From assembly GCA_015657535.1 (NCBI GenBank), contig JADHZB010001950.1, positions 62,001-126,000 on the forward strand: a DNA stretch of 64,000 nucleotides, in the 5' to 3' direction. The stretch comes from Nephromyces sp. MM_2019 (Eukaryota; Apicomplexa; Aconoidasida; Nephromycida). Shown here one piece after another: positions 23,701 through 35,900 of the stretch. The position numbers were made by a program, and so were the translations under genes. How positions within the stretch are numbered: the first letter of the stretch is position 1; every line of letters begins with the position of its first letter. Below the pieces are notes generated by a model. That model did not search any database, was not told where the DNA came from, and saw nothing but the letters and a program-made list of their open reading frames with translations.

Positions 23701-26700
23701 GAAGATGGTGATCATGGGTGCAGTGGTGGGCAAAATATAGTTCTGGAATATGTATGAAGATGACGCTTTGAGAGCATAGCAGGAGGAAGCATGAGCTTAC
23801 CATCACACGAAAGGCAGTTTTTGGGGTAAGAAAAGGCGAGTTTTCGCTCACACAAACAGAACCAGACTAAAATAAAAATTGAGAATATACAAAGAGACGA
23901 TTGCTGCTCCTCTAGAAAAAACGTGCTGAAATTACACCTAAACTCACCAAAAACCCTGCTCAAAAAACCGACTTCACATAATTTTTTCGCAACACCCTAT
24001 TCCCTGCATCTATTCTAAAATGTATGCAGCTCAATCATAAGAAATCACAAGAACAAACTACACACAAAAAGGCACACACGAGCGAAAGACACCAAGATAT
24101 ATATTATACACACTGCTTTTTCAATCATACTTTTTGAGTGACTCCAATCGATCTCTTTAACAACTACCAGCCCTGACTGAGCCAGTCAAGGGCTGCAACA
24201 TTCGCATAAAATCAATTTATTAAGCCTATAAACCTAAGAAAGCATCTTGAGCATAAGAAGCCTCTTCAGCACACAGTAATCCTCTTGGCACACATAAGAA
24301 AATTCATTGAATTACCTGGAGAGCTCACATCAGTAGGAGGAACACACTTCTTGGAATTTTGACTATTCGAGCTTCTCAAACAAACTCTTGAACCAGGAGG
24401 ATTCAATGCCTCAAGTCTTCTTTCTAATGTGGGCAGATTATGCTGCCGAATGGCAATCTCGTACATTAACGCGCAGCCCTCCTTGCATTTAACTGAGCAG
24501 CAAGAGACACACATTTCATCAGTGCGACAGAAGCAACGCTGTTTGGACCAGCTAAAAGACACACACAAAGCTACAAAAATAGAAATAAAAAAGGAAAGGA
24601 CAAAAACCAGTACTCGTCCAAAAAAATGCATATTAAAAGAAATGAAAAAGAAGAGAGTGTGAAGAAATGGGTGCAATCTTAAAGAATTCGGCTGCAGAAA
24701 GTAACAAAATGAGTTTTGTTGATAATTTTTATGTTGTGTGTCTGTGAGGGGTGGGCGAAATATTTCACAAAAGCGGCAGTTTGTGTGCCATATAGCACAA
24801 AATAGGAATAAAAACATAAATTCATGAGAAACTCGCAACTCAAAGGGGAAGAGCTGAAAGGAGAATGCAGAAAAAGACTTGCAAAAGCTTTGAGAAACTC
24901 TAATTTCTTGCAGCAAACCTGTTATTTGCTTTGAAGATACATCATTGAGAATGCAATTCTTCTTGATAGCATCGGTGGCTGATGGATCAATATCATTGGC
25001 ATGTACATGGCGCACAATTTCGGAAAGCTCTTTAGCATATCTAATGCTACGCAAGCCTGGGAAGAGAAGCAGAGGATATCAATAAACACACACGCACACA
25101 GATTGACATACACAGAGTGGCACACACATAAACACAAGAAGTCAATCGCAACTTCAACCTAAAACAGTCAGTTAAGGCCTCATAAAATACAGAAAAACTC
25201 ACAAAAAATATCTTTCAGCGTAAAAACAACTGAAGATATTTCAAAATTTCAGTAGAAATCAAAGAAGTCAAAGAAATACACAAAGAATATCCGCTATAGG
25301 CGTATACTCTCAAGATTATCGCAGAATTTCGCATCACTATACTCTTAAGAATTGCACTGAATAAACCTGCTAAAAGCTAGAGATAAGGCAAATTGAAAAG
25401 AAGGTAAAACTAGCCAAAATATAGAAAGAGGTCAATAGTGAGATTTGTGTGTAGATGTTTATAAAGAGGATAAGAAAGAGATTACGGAACGAATATTAAA
25501 CGAGAAAGAGGTAAATAGTGAGATTTGTATGTAGAAGTTTCTATAATGAAGAATCTCATTAAAAAGATAAAAGATGTACTAAAAGAAGCACAATAGGATG
25601 CTTTGTAGCAATTTGTGCAGGCGAAAAGTTAAGTAACAACAGGGGGATATCAAATTCAAATTTCTATACTGAAACAGTAATAAATGATTATTTGCAGTAA
25701 TATTTCTACACAAGTATCTGCTTAAAACATACACACACACACAAAGAGAATTTGCTAGCAAAAATATCAAACAGAAATGACTCACGCAAACTGATGAATG
25801 AGTAAAGGTAACAACACACACACCTAAATTTCATACAGGCACAATGTGGGGGGTAGAGGGGGGTTAATATGTATATGTCTGTTGGTGGGGTATGTGTTGA
25901 TATGTGTGTATTTCGGTGGGTTGGGTAGGTGTTGACCTGTGTGTGTGGGTTTGCAAGAAATAATGCTATGAGATTAGAGAACACTTGCACTGCAAAAGAA
26001 GAATATATCCCCCTCAGCAAGAAACTCAACATAATCAGCGGATCAGATTTGAATCAATATTTCACTTCACACACACCCGATGCTGCCAGTGGTTCCAAAA
26101 TATTAAAGCCTTCAAAGGTGACATTGTAAGACAGTTCAAGTTGCTCAGCTTCCTGACCAGCGAATCCTTGCTGCTGCTTAGAGAGTAACTCATTATTTTT
26201 CCTTTCCTGAGCTGAGGCAGCTGCTCGGAAGAAGGGTTGAAAAAACTTATAGAAACAGAGCAAACGGCTAAGCAGTAATTGGACCCGTAAAATGAGAATT
26301 TTTTAGTAATAAAACACAAACAAGAACATTCACAGTAGATAAAAAACTTATAAATAAAAAAGAATGTTTGTATGGGAATTGGTAAAGTTCCTCATGTGTG
26401 CAGCTGTGAGTTTCCCGGATAAAAAAGACATTAAATAGTGTGTAAAGTATCAGGGGGGGGATTTGTAACACTTTTTTACAGTACCCATCGCAAGAAATTT
26501 AAACTGTGCGAACCATTAAATGAATAATCTCTCCAAATGAAATACACTTCAAAAAATTAAGAAAGTAGGATTTAGCGGGGAGCATCATAGAATTAATATA
26601 AGGATATGCAAATTCTCTTGTCTTCCGAGATCTTTTTAAATTATTCCGTGAAGAACCCTTGCAGATTTGAAAACTAAGCAAAAAATAAGGGTTTAGGGTT

Positions 26701-28171
26701 TAGGGTCTCTTAAGTTTCAGGAAAAACCTCAATCTCATGCAATGTGGGGATCGGGGCAACATCAAGCAGAAACGCTGCAAAAGTTACGAGCAACCTTGTA
26801 AATAAGTCAGGAAAAGCTTCTTTTATTAGGGAAAAAAGAATGACTTGCTTACATTAAGGTGTTTGATAACTATACGGTAAACACACTTTTTTTCATATGC
26901 TCTCGAATAATTCCCGCCAGCATGACAAAGTTTACCTATGATAAGTTCTCATTCTAAAGCAGGCGTTTACTCTCTAATTATATGTAAAAACAGCGGAAGA
27001 AGCAAGAAAGCGTCAAAGTTTCGTTACAGGCATACTCACCATCTTCAAAGAATATCCTAAGTAGATTTATTTTAGAGGAAAATCTCTAGTTTAAAATAAA
27101 AAAAAGCTCAAGAGGAAGTATATGAGTGCTTGAAAAATCATACTTATATACTCGAAATTGCTAAATCGCCCAAAATGTTTCTAGGAGGAGCGCCATCCTG
27201 CTAGTAATACATAGTGCCTATTATTCGGGGAGGTTACAGCGAAGAGGCAGACACCAAGATAGTGGAGGTAAGAAATTCTTTTAAATATTGCGCAACAAAA
27301 AATTTAGCAGTACAAAACAATACTTTCCAGTAAGCAAAGATTCGTGTGTGCGCCATTGTGTTGCTCCCTTTGAGCATATAGTTAACTACTTCTGCGTGCG
27401 TTTAAAATCAACATGAGAAAAACGGAGAATCTGATGAAGGTTAATGTGATTCCCCTAAACTTTTAAACAATACTTAAGCAGTTCGTGAGGATCTCGTGAA
27501 GACAACCAGCTAGTTTCGCTATAACTTATATCTAACGGTAGGAGAACGAGTTCTTTGATGAGTGCAGAGGATTCAACGTTTCTCCTGCAATATTTTTTTT
27601 GGCACACTAACCAATATATTTAAGTCAGACTCACACCTTTTATTTATACTATCAATTTTTCTCACGCTTATTTGCGACCAGGTAAACGCAGAAACCATCA
27701 AATATCATCAATAAAAATACCTTGATTGTGACAATTACTACTTTATTCTACGTCTAGAGCATGAAAGATTCCTTCTAGAGCCAGATTGATGTAATTCCAA
27801 TAAAAATCATACGGCTGGTCTGACCATAACAAAAAATTTGGACCTTGAACCAGCGAAAGATACTGTAACAGGAATACGCGGTATTACTCATGCGTAAACT
27901 ACAAAAAGTCCGGCATTAAATGTAGTGAATTCCCAAAAAAATCCTTTATATTACACCCGACACCCTTATGAACGTAGTATTTCAACTCTTGCGTAAATTT
28001 TACCATACCTTTTGCTTCAATCTCCCTCTTGCAAATTTCAGCGAAGCTTTTTATAGCAATAATTGAGAGGTCTCGATTCACAACTTGGGCAGGGTTGTAG
28101 AAAACTTCGTCAGAAGTCTGGGACAGTACCACAAGCCCCTCCTTGAGTCTTTTCTCAGTCTCCAGATTCAT
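17794..28171 (-). CDS. TRMT1: tRNA (guanine26-N2)-dimethyltransferase Trm1
   Basis: The enzyme uses SAM to make m2,2-G at position 26 of nuclear and mitochondrial tRNAs. Eleven exons join with every phase agreeing: 28171-28009, 26223-26077, 25056-24919, 24492-24316, 23486-23153, 22283-22130, 21782-21483, 20647-20543, 20030-19945, 18851-18681 and 17992-17794, giving 657 residues, close to the human protein. Family motifs occur in order: EVFYNPAQVVNRDLSI near residue 22; the SAM site NILEPLAASG joined across an intron to LRSIRYAKEL; ANDIDPSA; the catalytic VVDIDPYGS near 257 with CVTSTDMPVLCG; YMHEMSLR; SVDFYVRLFVRV; CxxC pairs near 375 and 450; GPIYSGPLYS; ELFDVPLHYSL; SIKTNAP; and the C-terminal WVPNPEPFWGPK. 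The exon 2 acceptor could be 26223 or 26220. The final AGG-TAA also resembles a donor, but the family ends here. Introns are long, up to about 1.8 kb. Confidence 0.95.
18480..18501. repeat. (ATT)n microsatellite
   Basis: About seven consecutive ATT units in the last intron of TRMT1 (between the exons ending at 18681 and starting at 17992). Confidence 0.9.
21588..21701 (-). repeat. 57-bp in-frame tandem duplication in TRMT1 exon 7
   Basis: Two nearly identical 57-base units lie head to tail inside the seventh TRMT1 exon. On the protein they give the 19-residue unit ASKCSDNAQTQVVNEGGTP followed by ASKGSDNAQTQVVNEG. The unit length is a multiple of three, so the frame is kept. It lies between the two CxxC pairs of the zinc-binding part, where Trm1 proteins vary in length. 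One copy has Cys where the other has Gly. Confidence 0.95.
22518..22620. repeat. 23-bp minisatellite, C-rich on + / G-rich on TRMT1 sense strand
   Basis: About 4.5 copies at an exact 23-base period (unit begins GCCTTCCCACCAAACCCCCC on the plus strand), with a G-to-A change in the fourth copy and small A/C run differences. It lies in the TRMT1 intron between the exons ending at 23153 and starting at 22283. The pre-mRNA would carry repeated runs of five to seven G plus GGG and GG runs. Confidence 0.95.
25845..25950. repeat. G/T-rich low-complexity tract
   Basis: A plus-strand tract of G runs (3-6) separated by T/A-rich spacers and ending in (TG)n. It lies in the TRMT1 intron between exons 2 and 3, so on the transcript it is C/A-rich. 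This is the opposite strand bias to most other TRMT1 introns. Confidence 0.8.
26689..26706 (+). repeat. Interstitial TTTAGGG-type telomere motif
   Basis: The 18 bases read GGGTTTAGGGTTTAGGGT, two and a half perfect units of the TTTAGGG telomere repeat used by coccidian apicomplexans and plants. It sits inside the first TRMT1 intron, not at a chromosome end. Confidence 0.9.
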
Positions 28172-29765
28172 GGGATTGAAAAGAAAAGCTTCAGATCAGT
28201 CGAGGCAAATTTGAACATATCAAACCACGCGCAATTGAATGCTTGCAACTATTTAGGGCGATAGCGTCAGTTTAAGCTCAAGAATAACACGAGATATTTC
28301 GGCCTGAAATTATGCTGGCTTCCAAAAAAAAAGCTCTACGGGATATAATACATAACCTTCTTAAGTGGTGAAAAATTAATTAAATTAAAGGTAAGCGGGT
28401 GCGATAATGGATAACAGCATAGAAAGCAGCACTATTAAGTCATTGAAGCTGAAGATATGCCGGAGGTCACGTAGAACGACTATACAAAAGGTTCAACATT
28501 CGACCCAAGAAGCTACTGAATCCATGTGATAATAGAACTGAGTCTTCAATAGACTTTTCTTGGCTAACTATATAAGATCCAATCACACTTTCATGCTTTA
28601 TGCTTTCTTCGCTTTAGATTTAGTGTGATCACGATAAGGCACGCGGAAAGTGCTTTTTTTATACGCGGGGTATCACTACAAACTGCATGAAATAAAAACA
28701 GTTAGAGTGAAGCCAGAAGTGGTACTCCTGCGACCTAAATGTTTACTCGCGATACACACTGTCCTTCGAGACGTTAGATCAAACAGTCTTCACTTTGGAA
28801 AAGCAGATTAAGGCGCGAGTACAACAAAAACTGGCATTTTTTGCGTAGATTCTGTACACGATACGGCGTTTCCCTAGAATCTCGGCTAGATTGATTTTTT
28901 TTGGGTACATAAGTATTTTGTGGTAATACAGCTATTTTATGGAGAGTATACCAATTTTGCTATACGTGAAGATTCAGCGCATTACATAAAGAATTTAACG
29001 ATGTGTGGTGACCGAAGTAGCGGCGCTTGGGCGAGCAAAGTACTATGCAAGCAGTGAACCTCAGCTTGTTTTTTAAAGCCCCGCAGTAGCATCTTTCAAT
29101 ACCAAGTTAACGCGAGTAAAGTTAATATCCGTCCTTAAACCTATGAACGATACTCCTGTTGAACCCTCGGAGTAGTTTAATGTCATCCATGTGTAAGCTC
29201 ATTTTTTGATGAGTTCATCTAGTTTAGTAATATAGACAATGTGGAAGAAGCATGGAGGAATAACTAAGTAAGGGACAGGTTTACAGTGGCTTCCTGTACA
29301 AGATTGCTGTCATTGTGAGCCAGTACTGGGAAGCTGCGTTGTTGCAACATGTAATTGGAGTTATGGGTGGATAGAAAAGTTCTGCAAGCACCCCCCATAC
29401 CTCCGTTTCCTCTGGCTAAAATCCAACCGTTTTACTTCCGAAGCAGCCCTTGAGGCAGCGAGGTAATCACAGTAGTAACAGGCTTCATTGCATTCTCTAG
29501 ATTGATTTCATGCCGCAATAACTTTGCCGAATTGGAATATCGCAAATTCGTTGAGTGTTCATAGCATACGAAAATGCAACATACCGTAAGCTCGATGCTG
29601 CATTATCGTAGGAAGTTGCTACTTATGAAGTTAGAGGAATGCATCTTCTTACTTTTTGATAAAATCCCATTTAGTCGAGTTATTTTCGGTCATTGCTATG
29701 ATATATATATGCGTGCCATCGCTGCACTCTCATACAGTTGCAAAGAGCTCCACATTGAGTGAAGA
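28172..29765. other. Divergent intergenic region TRMT1 / RBMX2
   Basis: About 1.6 kb between the start codons of two divergently transcribed genes, so it should hold both promoters and 5' UTRs. I see no further gene, no clear TATA box I would defend, and no repeat. Confidence 0.6.
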
Positions 29766-32700
29766 ATGGCTATTGGAGGCCCATCAGTAAACATTAATAG
29801 CATATCAAAGCTCTCAGAACTGCAGATCGAGGTTGATGCGAAAGATGCATCTTCCTGGCATTTTCAGTATAACGAATCTTCCTACATCTTCATAGGTAAG
29901 TTTATATGTTGCCATCATTTTTCTCGCTGCATAAATTTTCGACCACATCTACTGTCTTCGCTTGTCTGATGCCGTGTTGGTCAAAAGCCAAATTCTACTT
30001 GTAAGCTCTTGGGTAAAGTCGTCTTCTACGTTCGTATGGTGCGCTAGGTACTATATCAACTGAGCTAGTTGAAATATAGAATATTTTGTGTATGGCTACT
30101 ATGGCATGTGGCGTTCCAGCATCATCTTTTGAGTTTTTTTTTCCGCTCTTTCTAATCTTCATACTGGTAAATAGGAGGCTCTGTCTGGGGTTTACCCAGC
30201 AGATTGGATTTATATCATGCTGAAGTGGAAGGCACTTAATTTCCCGGTTTCTAGGAACTGAGAATAATTTACTTCAAATTTGAGCAGGAGCTCATCTTAT
30301 GTGGCCAATTGAGGCTTTGTATATATATTTTGTGTATCTTATCTGTTTCACATTCTACAGTGATGCCTAGCTACTATTTTAACGAATAATTAATAGCCAA
30401 AGCACCCTGGTACTTGTCATTTTATGATGGAAATAGCTATTTGTGAGAAAAAGGTGTTTTTCGGTTGTGTACTATATTGGAATGTTTTTTTGTTTGGGTA
30501 TATAAACTATTTTTATTGAACATAGACAAAGTAACTTAACACACAGCTGTAAATTGTGACTATAGCTGAATAGCTTCATGATTCCACAGGGTCTTCTGTC
30601 TTCTTTATAGTGCGTTTGGTGCCCTTTCAGGCTACTTAAGGTGATTGAATACGCACAAACGTGTAGCATTGCGTCTATGAGTATGTGTTTGGTATTGATG
30701 TGCAATTTCTGCCTATGGATATGCTACTATGCGATGATGTTCCTGCCTGGTGCAGCTCTATTTATGTTTATAAATATTAACTTCACAGGAGGACTAGATT
30801 ATCGTTTGACTGAGGGGGATATAGTCATTATTTTTTCACAATGGGGTGAACCTATTGATCTCCACCTTGTCAGGGACAAAAAGACAGGCCAGTATGACAG
30901 TATAGTCTGCGATTCTGCGTTATCGCCAACTAATGCATTTTTTGCAATGAAATTTTGCTCATCTTAAAGCCAAGATATTGTGTTATATCACTATTCTTGA
31001 TACGTTGCTGTGGTTTAATAATACTGAATGGGAAACTGCGCAAAGTAGGCATTACGAAAGCGTAGTCAACTTAAGCTCCATGTATGCTTGCTTGCTGTAA
31101 TCTTCTATTCCACTTGAGACATTTCAGTAGATACCGATTCTGCTTGGTGTGCTATTAGGCCTTTATTGATAGTTGCAAATATACCATGTGAAACAGAATA
31201 TTCTCAATACAGTTCTTACGCAACATTTATTGTGTAGACATGAAAAGCTATACTGATTTTTGTAGTAAATACTTTATACTATGGCATATTAAATTTCAGC
31301 ACGGAGCTTTTTGATTATGAATGATTCCATTTAAAATCATCGCTGATTCTCTTTAGTTACAGTCAATGCAACAAACTTTCAATCTTCCCTCATGAGGGTT
31401 TTTTGTATATTTTTACTTCGTTCCGCATAAAATAATTTGGTATAATTACCCTTTGGAATTTTTTATTTTGGAGCCGTGCTTGAGTACGCAATCCAGAACT
31501 ACGTATATTATTGCAGAATGCTTACCCTTCTAAGATTTTGCTAGCTTATTTCTTTGTAAGGCTACTTGATGAATTCATCATTTTTTATAGGTATAAAGCA
31601 AGGATTATTCTTTGAGCCAATGAAAAGACATGAAAAAAATGTAGCTTCTATGTGATATCTCTCTAGTTTATAGTCAGATTCTTCTAAAAAATATTGTAGT
31701 TTTGTTTTCCTTGTATCCGATGTACGTATTGGGATGCAAAAAGTAGTATCGGAAACACTGGTAATTTTTTACCCCCAAGTTTTTTAAAATAAAATTTCAT
31801 TTTGGTACGTGCTTTTTTCAAAGTTATCAGGCGTTTATGTTATCTTGAAAAATAGGCATCGATTCTTTATGATTGAATTTGGTGAGCGGTATTTTGCTTT
31901 TTAAGAATTTTTTCCCAATTTTTACCAGAAGGTATATGAATTTCGACGGATATGTAGAGCTACATTTCGCATCTTAGCAGAAAACTTTGTAGTTTCGAAA
32001 ACAATTTTGCGCGCGTTACTATGAACAGGTAGCTCTAAAGGATTTTGTTTTCTTGCATATGAAGATCAGCGGAGCACTATCCTAGCTGTTGATAATGGCA
32101 ATGGTATGGAGATCTTAGGAAGAAAGCTCAGGGTTGATCATGTCGAACATTTCAGAGCCCCCAGGACTCTGCCTCAACAAGGAACTAAGGTAATTCAGCA
32201 TTTGCTGCGAAACTATAAAAAAATGCTCTTATGGCTGATAGAGGGTTTATGCTGATAGTCATACACATAGTGATGACATTTATGCAATGCTTAAGTGTGC
32301 TTGTGGCAATGAGTCCCCCTTGATTTTTTTTCATTTTTTACTTATCCAAAAAAAATAGTAAGCTAACGAATTTGATGGAATTATCAAAGGTTGTATCTAC
32401 TCGATTTTCTAGGATGGCCATTATATAGAATTTAACCCATTTAACCTGATTACTTTTTCGGTTCACCGTAATGTTTCGTGGCTTTTACATCTCTATAGAC
32501 GAATGTGTATATGTTGCAGCTTTTTTTGTCTTTTCATGCACTTCTTATAAATATGAATCTAAAAGCTAACGCCTCTGATTGGTATAGCTATCTCAGCGGA
32601 TTTCGTGCTTTTAAAAAAGTTATTTAATACATAAACTCAAGCATTAATGTGCTAATCTAGCTGTCGTCGGCATTTTCTGCGGTCATTTTGAATGGTATTC

Positions 32701-33107
32701 CTTGTTACCCACAATCATAGCTGGTGAGCCCTGATTCCTGCCAGCAATGAGAGCAGGGCTTCCTATTCATTCATGTTTCTTATTCTGCTTGAATACAGTA
32801 TTTTTTCCATTGAGTTTGGGACTTAGCTGCACAAAGTAGTTTTTTTAAAAGGATGGGCAGATTGTCCAATTTCTTTGGCGCCTGCTTCTTTTTTTCGTGT
32901 CAGTATATCAAAAATATAAGTTTGTTTATTAGGGTTGATCGAAATATATAGCTTTGCTGTAAATAATTTCAGGATGATGATAAGACGGAGGATTCTTCCT
33001 CCAATGGAGTTGTCGAATACAAAGCTAGCGGTGCTGAGGGCTTGGGAATAGGGGTTTACGGAAAAAGTAAAGAAACCAAAAAATCTTCCAGCCGGGAGGC
33101 TGGTTGA
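29766..33107 (+). CDS. RBMX2: RNA-binding protein RBMX2/Ist3 (Snu17) of the RES complex
   Basis: Ist3/Snu17 holds Pml1 and Bud13 together in the RES complex of the activated spliceosome. Four exons join with agreeing phases: 29766-29895, 30789-30899, 32041-32189 and 32973-33107, giving 174 residues. The family signature is continuous: [15 protein letters not shown] then [20 protein letters not shown] (first exon junction inside this RNP2 region), [27 protein letters not shown], and [16 protein letters not shown]. The acidic tail ends with [10 protein letters not shown], like the GxGVY tail that Ist3 proteins share. By the chosen splice (donor gtatag at 30900), RNP1 reads [12 protein letters not shown], where the family has [12 protein letters not shown], so Gly is replaced by Arg. 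Another donor, or an unseen micro-exon, would change this. The start is the first ATG upstream of the conserved SVN...SWH segment. Confidence 0.93.
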
Positions 33108-33228
33108 ATTGAATTTATATAGTTCTTTGCGATGGGAATTGACACTGTTGACTGAAGTTGAAGTTAGGCTTAGATAAATTTAGAGCTAGTAGTATTTCTT
33201 TTATATTATGGTGACACAACCATAAATC

Positions 33229-33549
33229 CTATGGGATAAAATGGGAAAATGGTGAAATTTTGGCGTGAAAGCAGCGAAAAGAAGTCGAATAACCGAAGAT
33301 TGTGCACTGATGGAAATGGGTGAACATAGCTTTAGCTAGTACTTTGGCCATTAAATCGTCTAAAACATCCTTGAAGTCGACCACATTTTTTAAGTCGGCT
33401 ATAAGTGCGCCAATATATATTTTGAATCTTAGCTTAGAAAAGTTCAACTTGCGAACTAATGATAAGGTTTTTTTAGGGTGATATTCTGCGCTCAAAATTT
33501 TGAGCAGTATTTGAATTAAAGGCGTCAATATGGGTGTATTTGGCGCCAT
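33229..33549 (-). CDS. Hypothetical 106-residue protein, single exon
   Basis: An ATG-initiated frame ends 120 bases beyond the stop of the convergent RBMX2 gene, so there is little room for further exons. The first two thirds are amphipathic and Leu/Lys-rich (PLIQILLKILSAEYHPKKTL, then FKIYIGALIADLKNVVDF), which looks like a helical protein. The last 35 residues are less convincing. I do not recognise a family. A 5' exon upstream of 33549 is possible. Confidence 0.4.
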   Translation of the reverse strand: MAPNTPILTPLIQILLKILSAEYHPKKTLSLVRKLNFSKLRFKIYIGALIADLKNVVDFKDVLDDLMAKVLAKAMFTHFHQCTIFGYSTSFRCFHAKISPFSHFIP

Positions 33550-33905
33550 TTTTTTTAATGATTGTGTTGTACCAAAATCTTAATATAGTCGAAACGGCAT
33601 ATTGTAGCCGTCTATTTATGCCGAAAAACAGCTTTTGTTACAATACTTTATAATATTATTCTCACGTTTCCTTGAGTCCTTTCCTTCGAGTAATAATTAT
33701 ATGGTGAGGATTTTGTACTTATTAAAGGAAACTGAGTTTTTACTCGTTATCGCTATCTTTAGCCACTGCAATGCAATTGAAAGGGGCATATTTTGTCTGA
33801 TGATATTTGAGACATGCTTACTTATACAAAAAAGGATGTTCTTATTTTTTTACTTAGTAAACTGATTTATCGTCTTGATTTTTTGTGGAGCTTCTGAAGA
33901 TCTAT

Positions 33906-34645
33906 TCAGGTATTCCTGCCTTCATTTCCATATTTGCGGAACCTCTGTACATGTGGGCAAAACGTGAATAGCATATCTCGTGGTATGGCACATGTATGAA
34001 CCACAGCGAGGAATCTGGAGCGTATTTTTAGAATACTTACTCTCAAGGTGTTAAGCAGGTACCTGTCTTGACTGCTAACCGATAGTTTATCGTCATGAAA
34101 AGAGCGTATTAAATTTTGCGGTGGCGCGATTGGGACCAATTGGTTTCTCTCCTAATAGTCATGGCTTCTTTAAATAGGCAGATAACTTATGCTTTCAACA
34201 CCGTTTAAAATGTAGCAAGGAGCGGCGGCAAATAGGTAAACAGCAAAGCAATTTCTTCAGCTTAGTCTTGATTCGAATTAAAGCCCATCAATATTTATAA
34301 CAGAGGCACTGTTCGCTCTTTTTTAATCTAAATATGTGCAAATTTTGTGTTCTAGAATTGCGGATTGCTGACTAGTGGATACTACAGGGTGACTTTAAAT
34401 GCTTCTAATATAATGGCTTTCAAGCTATACCTCCCCCAGGACTCACGCGCACTCTTGGCCCTCGTGTAAGAGCTGCACATTCGCCCCCTGCTATGCTCGT
34501 CCACTGCTGACCTAAAGTGCCTTATTATATAAAACCCGGCAATTTGGTGATGCTTTCCTTTGCGGCATAAAAAAGGCCATGCCTTGCTGAGTGAACAAAG
34601 ATGCCAGGAATAATGGAATTTTCCACTTTTTAGTACTAGGGGCAT
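33906..34645 (-). CDS. Candidate short-exon gene
   Basis: An ATG at 34645 opens a basic stretch (MPLVLKSGKFHYSWHLCSLS and following) containing a strong gtgagt donor near 34452. A second block from about 34164 (ERNQLVPIAPPQNLIRSF and following) ends at a perfect gtaagt donor near 34039. A third would end at a TGA at 33906. The phase between blocks one and two does not match with the sites I chose, so the connection is unproven. No family recognised. Confidence 0.25.
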
Positions 34646-34862
34646 ACACGTGAAGTCGCTTGATCTACTGAGTTACATTAATTGTATCGCGTCCTATTGG
34701 GTGCTGTAAAATTCAAAGTTTACAACTAGTTTCTCGCTTACAGACACTAAACTCCAGTACGGCATATAATTTTAATGAGCGAAACGATGAATCGTTCTTG
34801 ACATCGCAGTTGCACGTAGAAGCTGCTTTGCTATTATTGTTTAAGCTTGCAAAATAGTAGAG

Positions 34863-35093
34863 TTATCGGTTAATCCTCTCAGATGTGACTGAAAATACAG
34901 CGGCAATACTTCTGTCGAAGGTACGTCTCTTTGTGGCATGGGGGCTTTTCCTAGTTGATTTACTTGAAGGAATGCATAACTCATTTTGTTGTGTTAACCC
35001 ATCATACTGTTGAGGAACCCTGCTAGATTTTTCAGGCATGGAATTTCGCTCCACAGGGCCCGTAAGCGGCCCCCTATTTAGGTGGGTTATCAT
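34863..35093 (-). CDS. Hypothetical small polar protein
   Basis: An ATG-initiated frame of 76 codons, rich in Ser, Arg, Gln and Thr, with a coding-like composition (for example GPVERNSMPEKSSRVPQQY). It may be a complete small gene or one exon of a larger one. No domain, signal peptide or membrane segment is visible. Confidence 0.3.
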   Translation of the reverse strand: MITHLNRGPLTGPVERNSMPEKSSRVPQQYDGLTQQNELCIPSSKSTRKSPHATKRRTFDRSIAAVFSVTSERINR

Positions 35094-35306
35094 AGGCTTC
35101 TAGGGGCTTTATTTTTCTATGTAGTAGCATGGAAGTTCTGCGTCTTAGCCATACAGAAGTAGAATATTTTTAGTGGTAGAGTAAGGACGGGCTCGTGAGC
35201 TTTAATCAATTTTCAATGATGTATTTTCCAGCAGCGGCATAACACCGGGCCTTCATAAGAATAGGTGCGCATTTTAACTGCGTAATATATTCTGTAAATT
35301 AACTTT

Positions 35307-35522
35307 ATGAACTTAAAATGGTATGATAGATGGCATTGCTATACTCTATTACCTCAATGTGAACATGGCATGGAATATTCTGGAAATTTTCTCGGCATAG
35401 CACTCCCTAAAGATATATATCCGGCAATGAGCATGAAGATTCGAAGGCTCATAAAAAACATGATAAAATTCCCTAGCTACCATGCCAAGACTATGAAGAA
35501 TATAAGACTAATTTGCCGATAG
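35307..35522 (+). CDS. Hypothetical small basic protein
   Basis: An ATG-initiated frame of 71 codons with a Cys/His/Tyr-containing N-terminus and a strongly basic C-terminus (MKIRRLIKNMIKFPSYHAKT). No family recognised. It lies 380 bases beyond the 3' end of the minus-strand PAS gene and could be chance. Confidence 0.25.
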   Translation: MNLKWYDRWHCYTLLPQCEHGMEYSGNFLGIALPKDIYPAMSMKIRRLIKNMIKFPSYHAKTMKNIRLICR

Positions 35523-35900
35523 ATGCACATGTGAGCTATATATCCTCCATACTCTTTCAATTCCTCACTATCTTCTCTCAGCTGCCTGCGGAAAGTGATT
35601 GTCGGCTGTTTCCCTACTTTTTGTGAGGGCAGCATGGACTAAACACAAGCGACCGCAGCATTACGTGTATTGGGTGCTATCACTAACAGGATCCAGATAG
35701 CATAAATTAACGTAGCGGCAGGCTTTTGACGTAGTCTATATCTCAACCAGCTTCAAGATAACTTGAAAAACAATTAAACTTTAAGTTATAACTTTGTGGA
35801 GGTCGGTATATAAATTTATTCTCATTGGTAGCACATAAATTCGATAATTTATGTTGAATTTAGTAGTACTACCAGCTATCATGTTAGGATATTTTCCCAT

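Noticed and set aside
24266..25054. 262-codon minus-strand open frame as one long exon.
   Set aside because: Only its two ends match Trm1; the middle is intron with good splice sites (exons 25056-24919 and 24492-24316).
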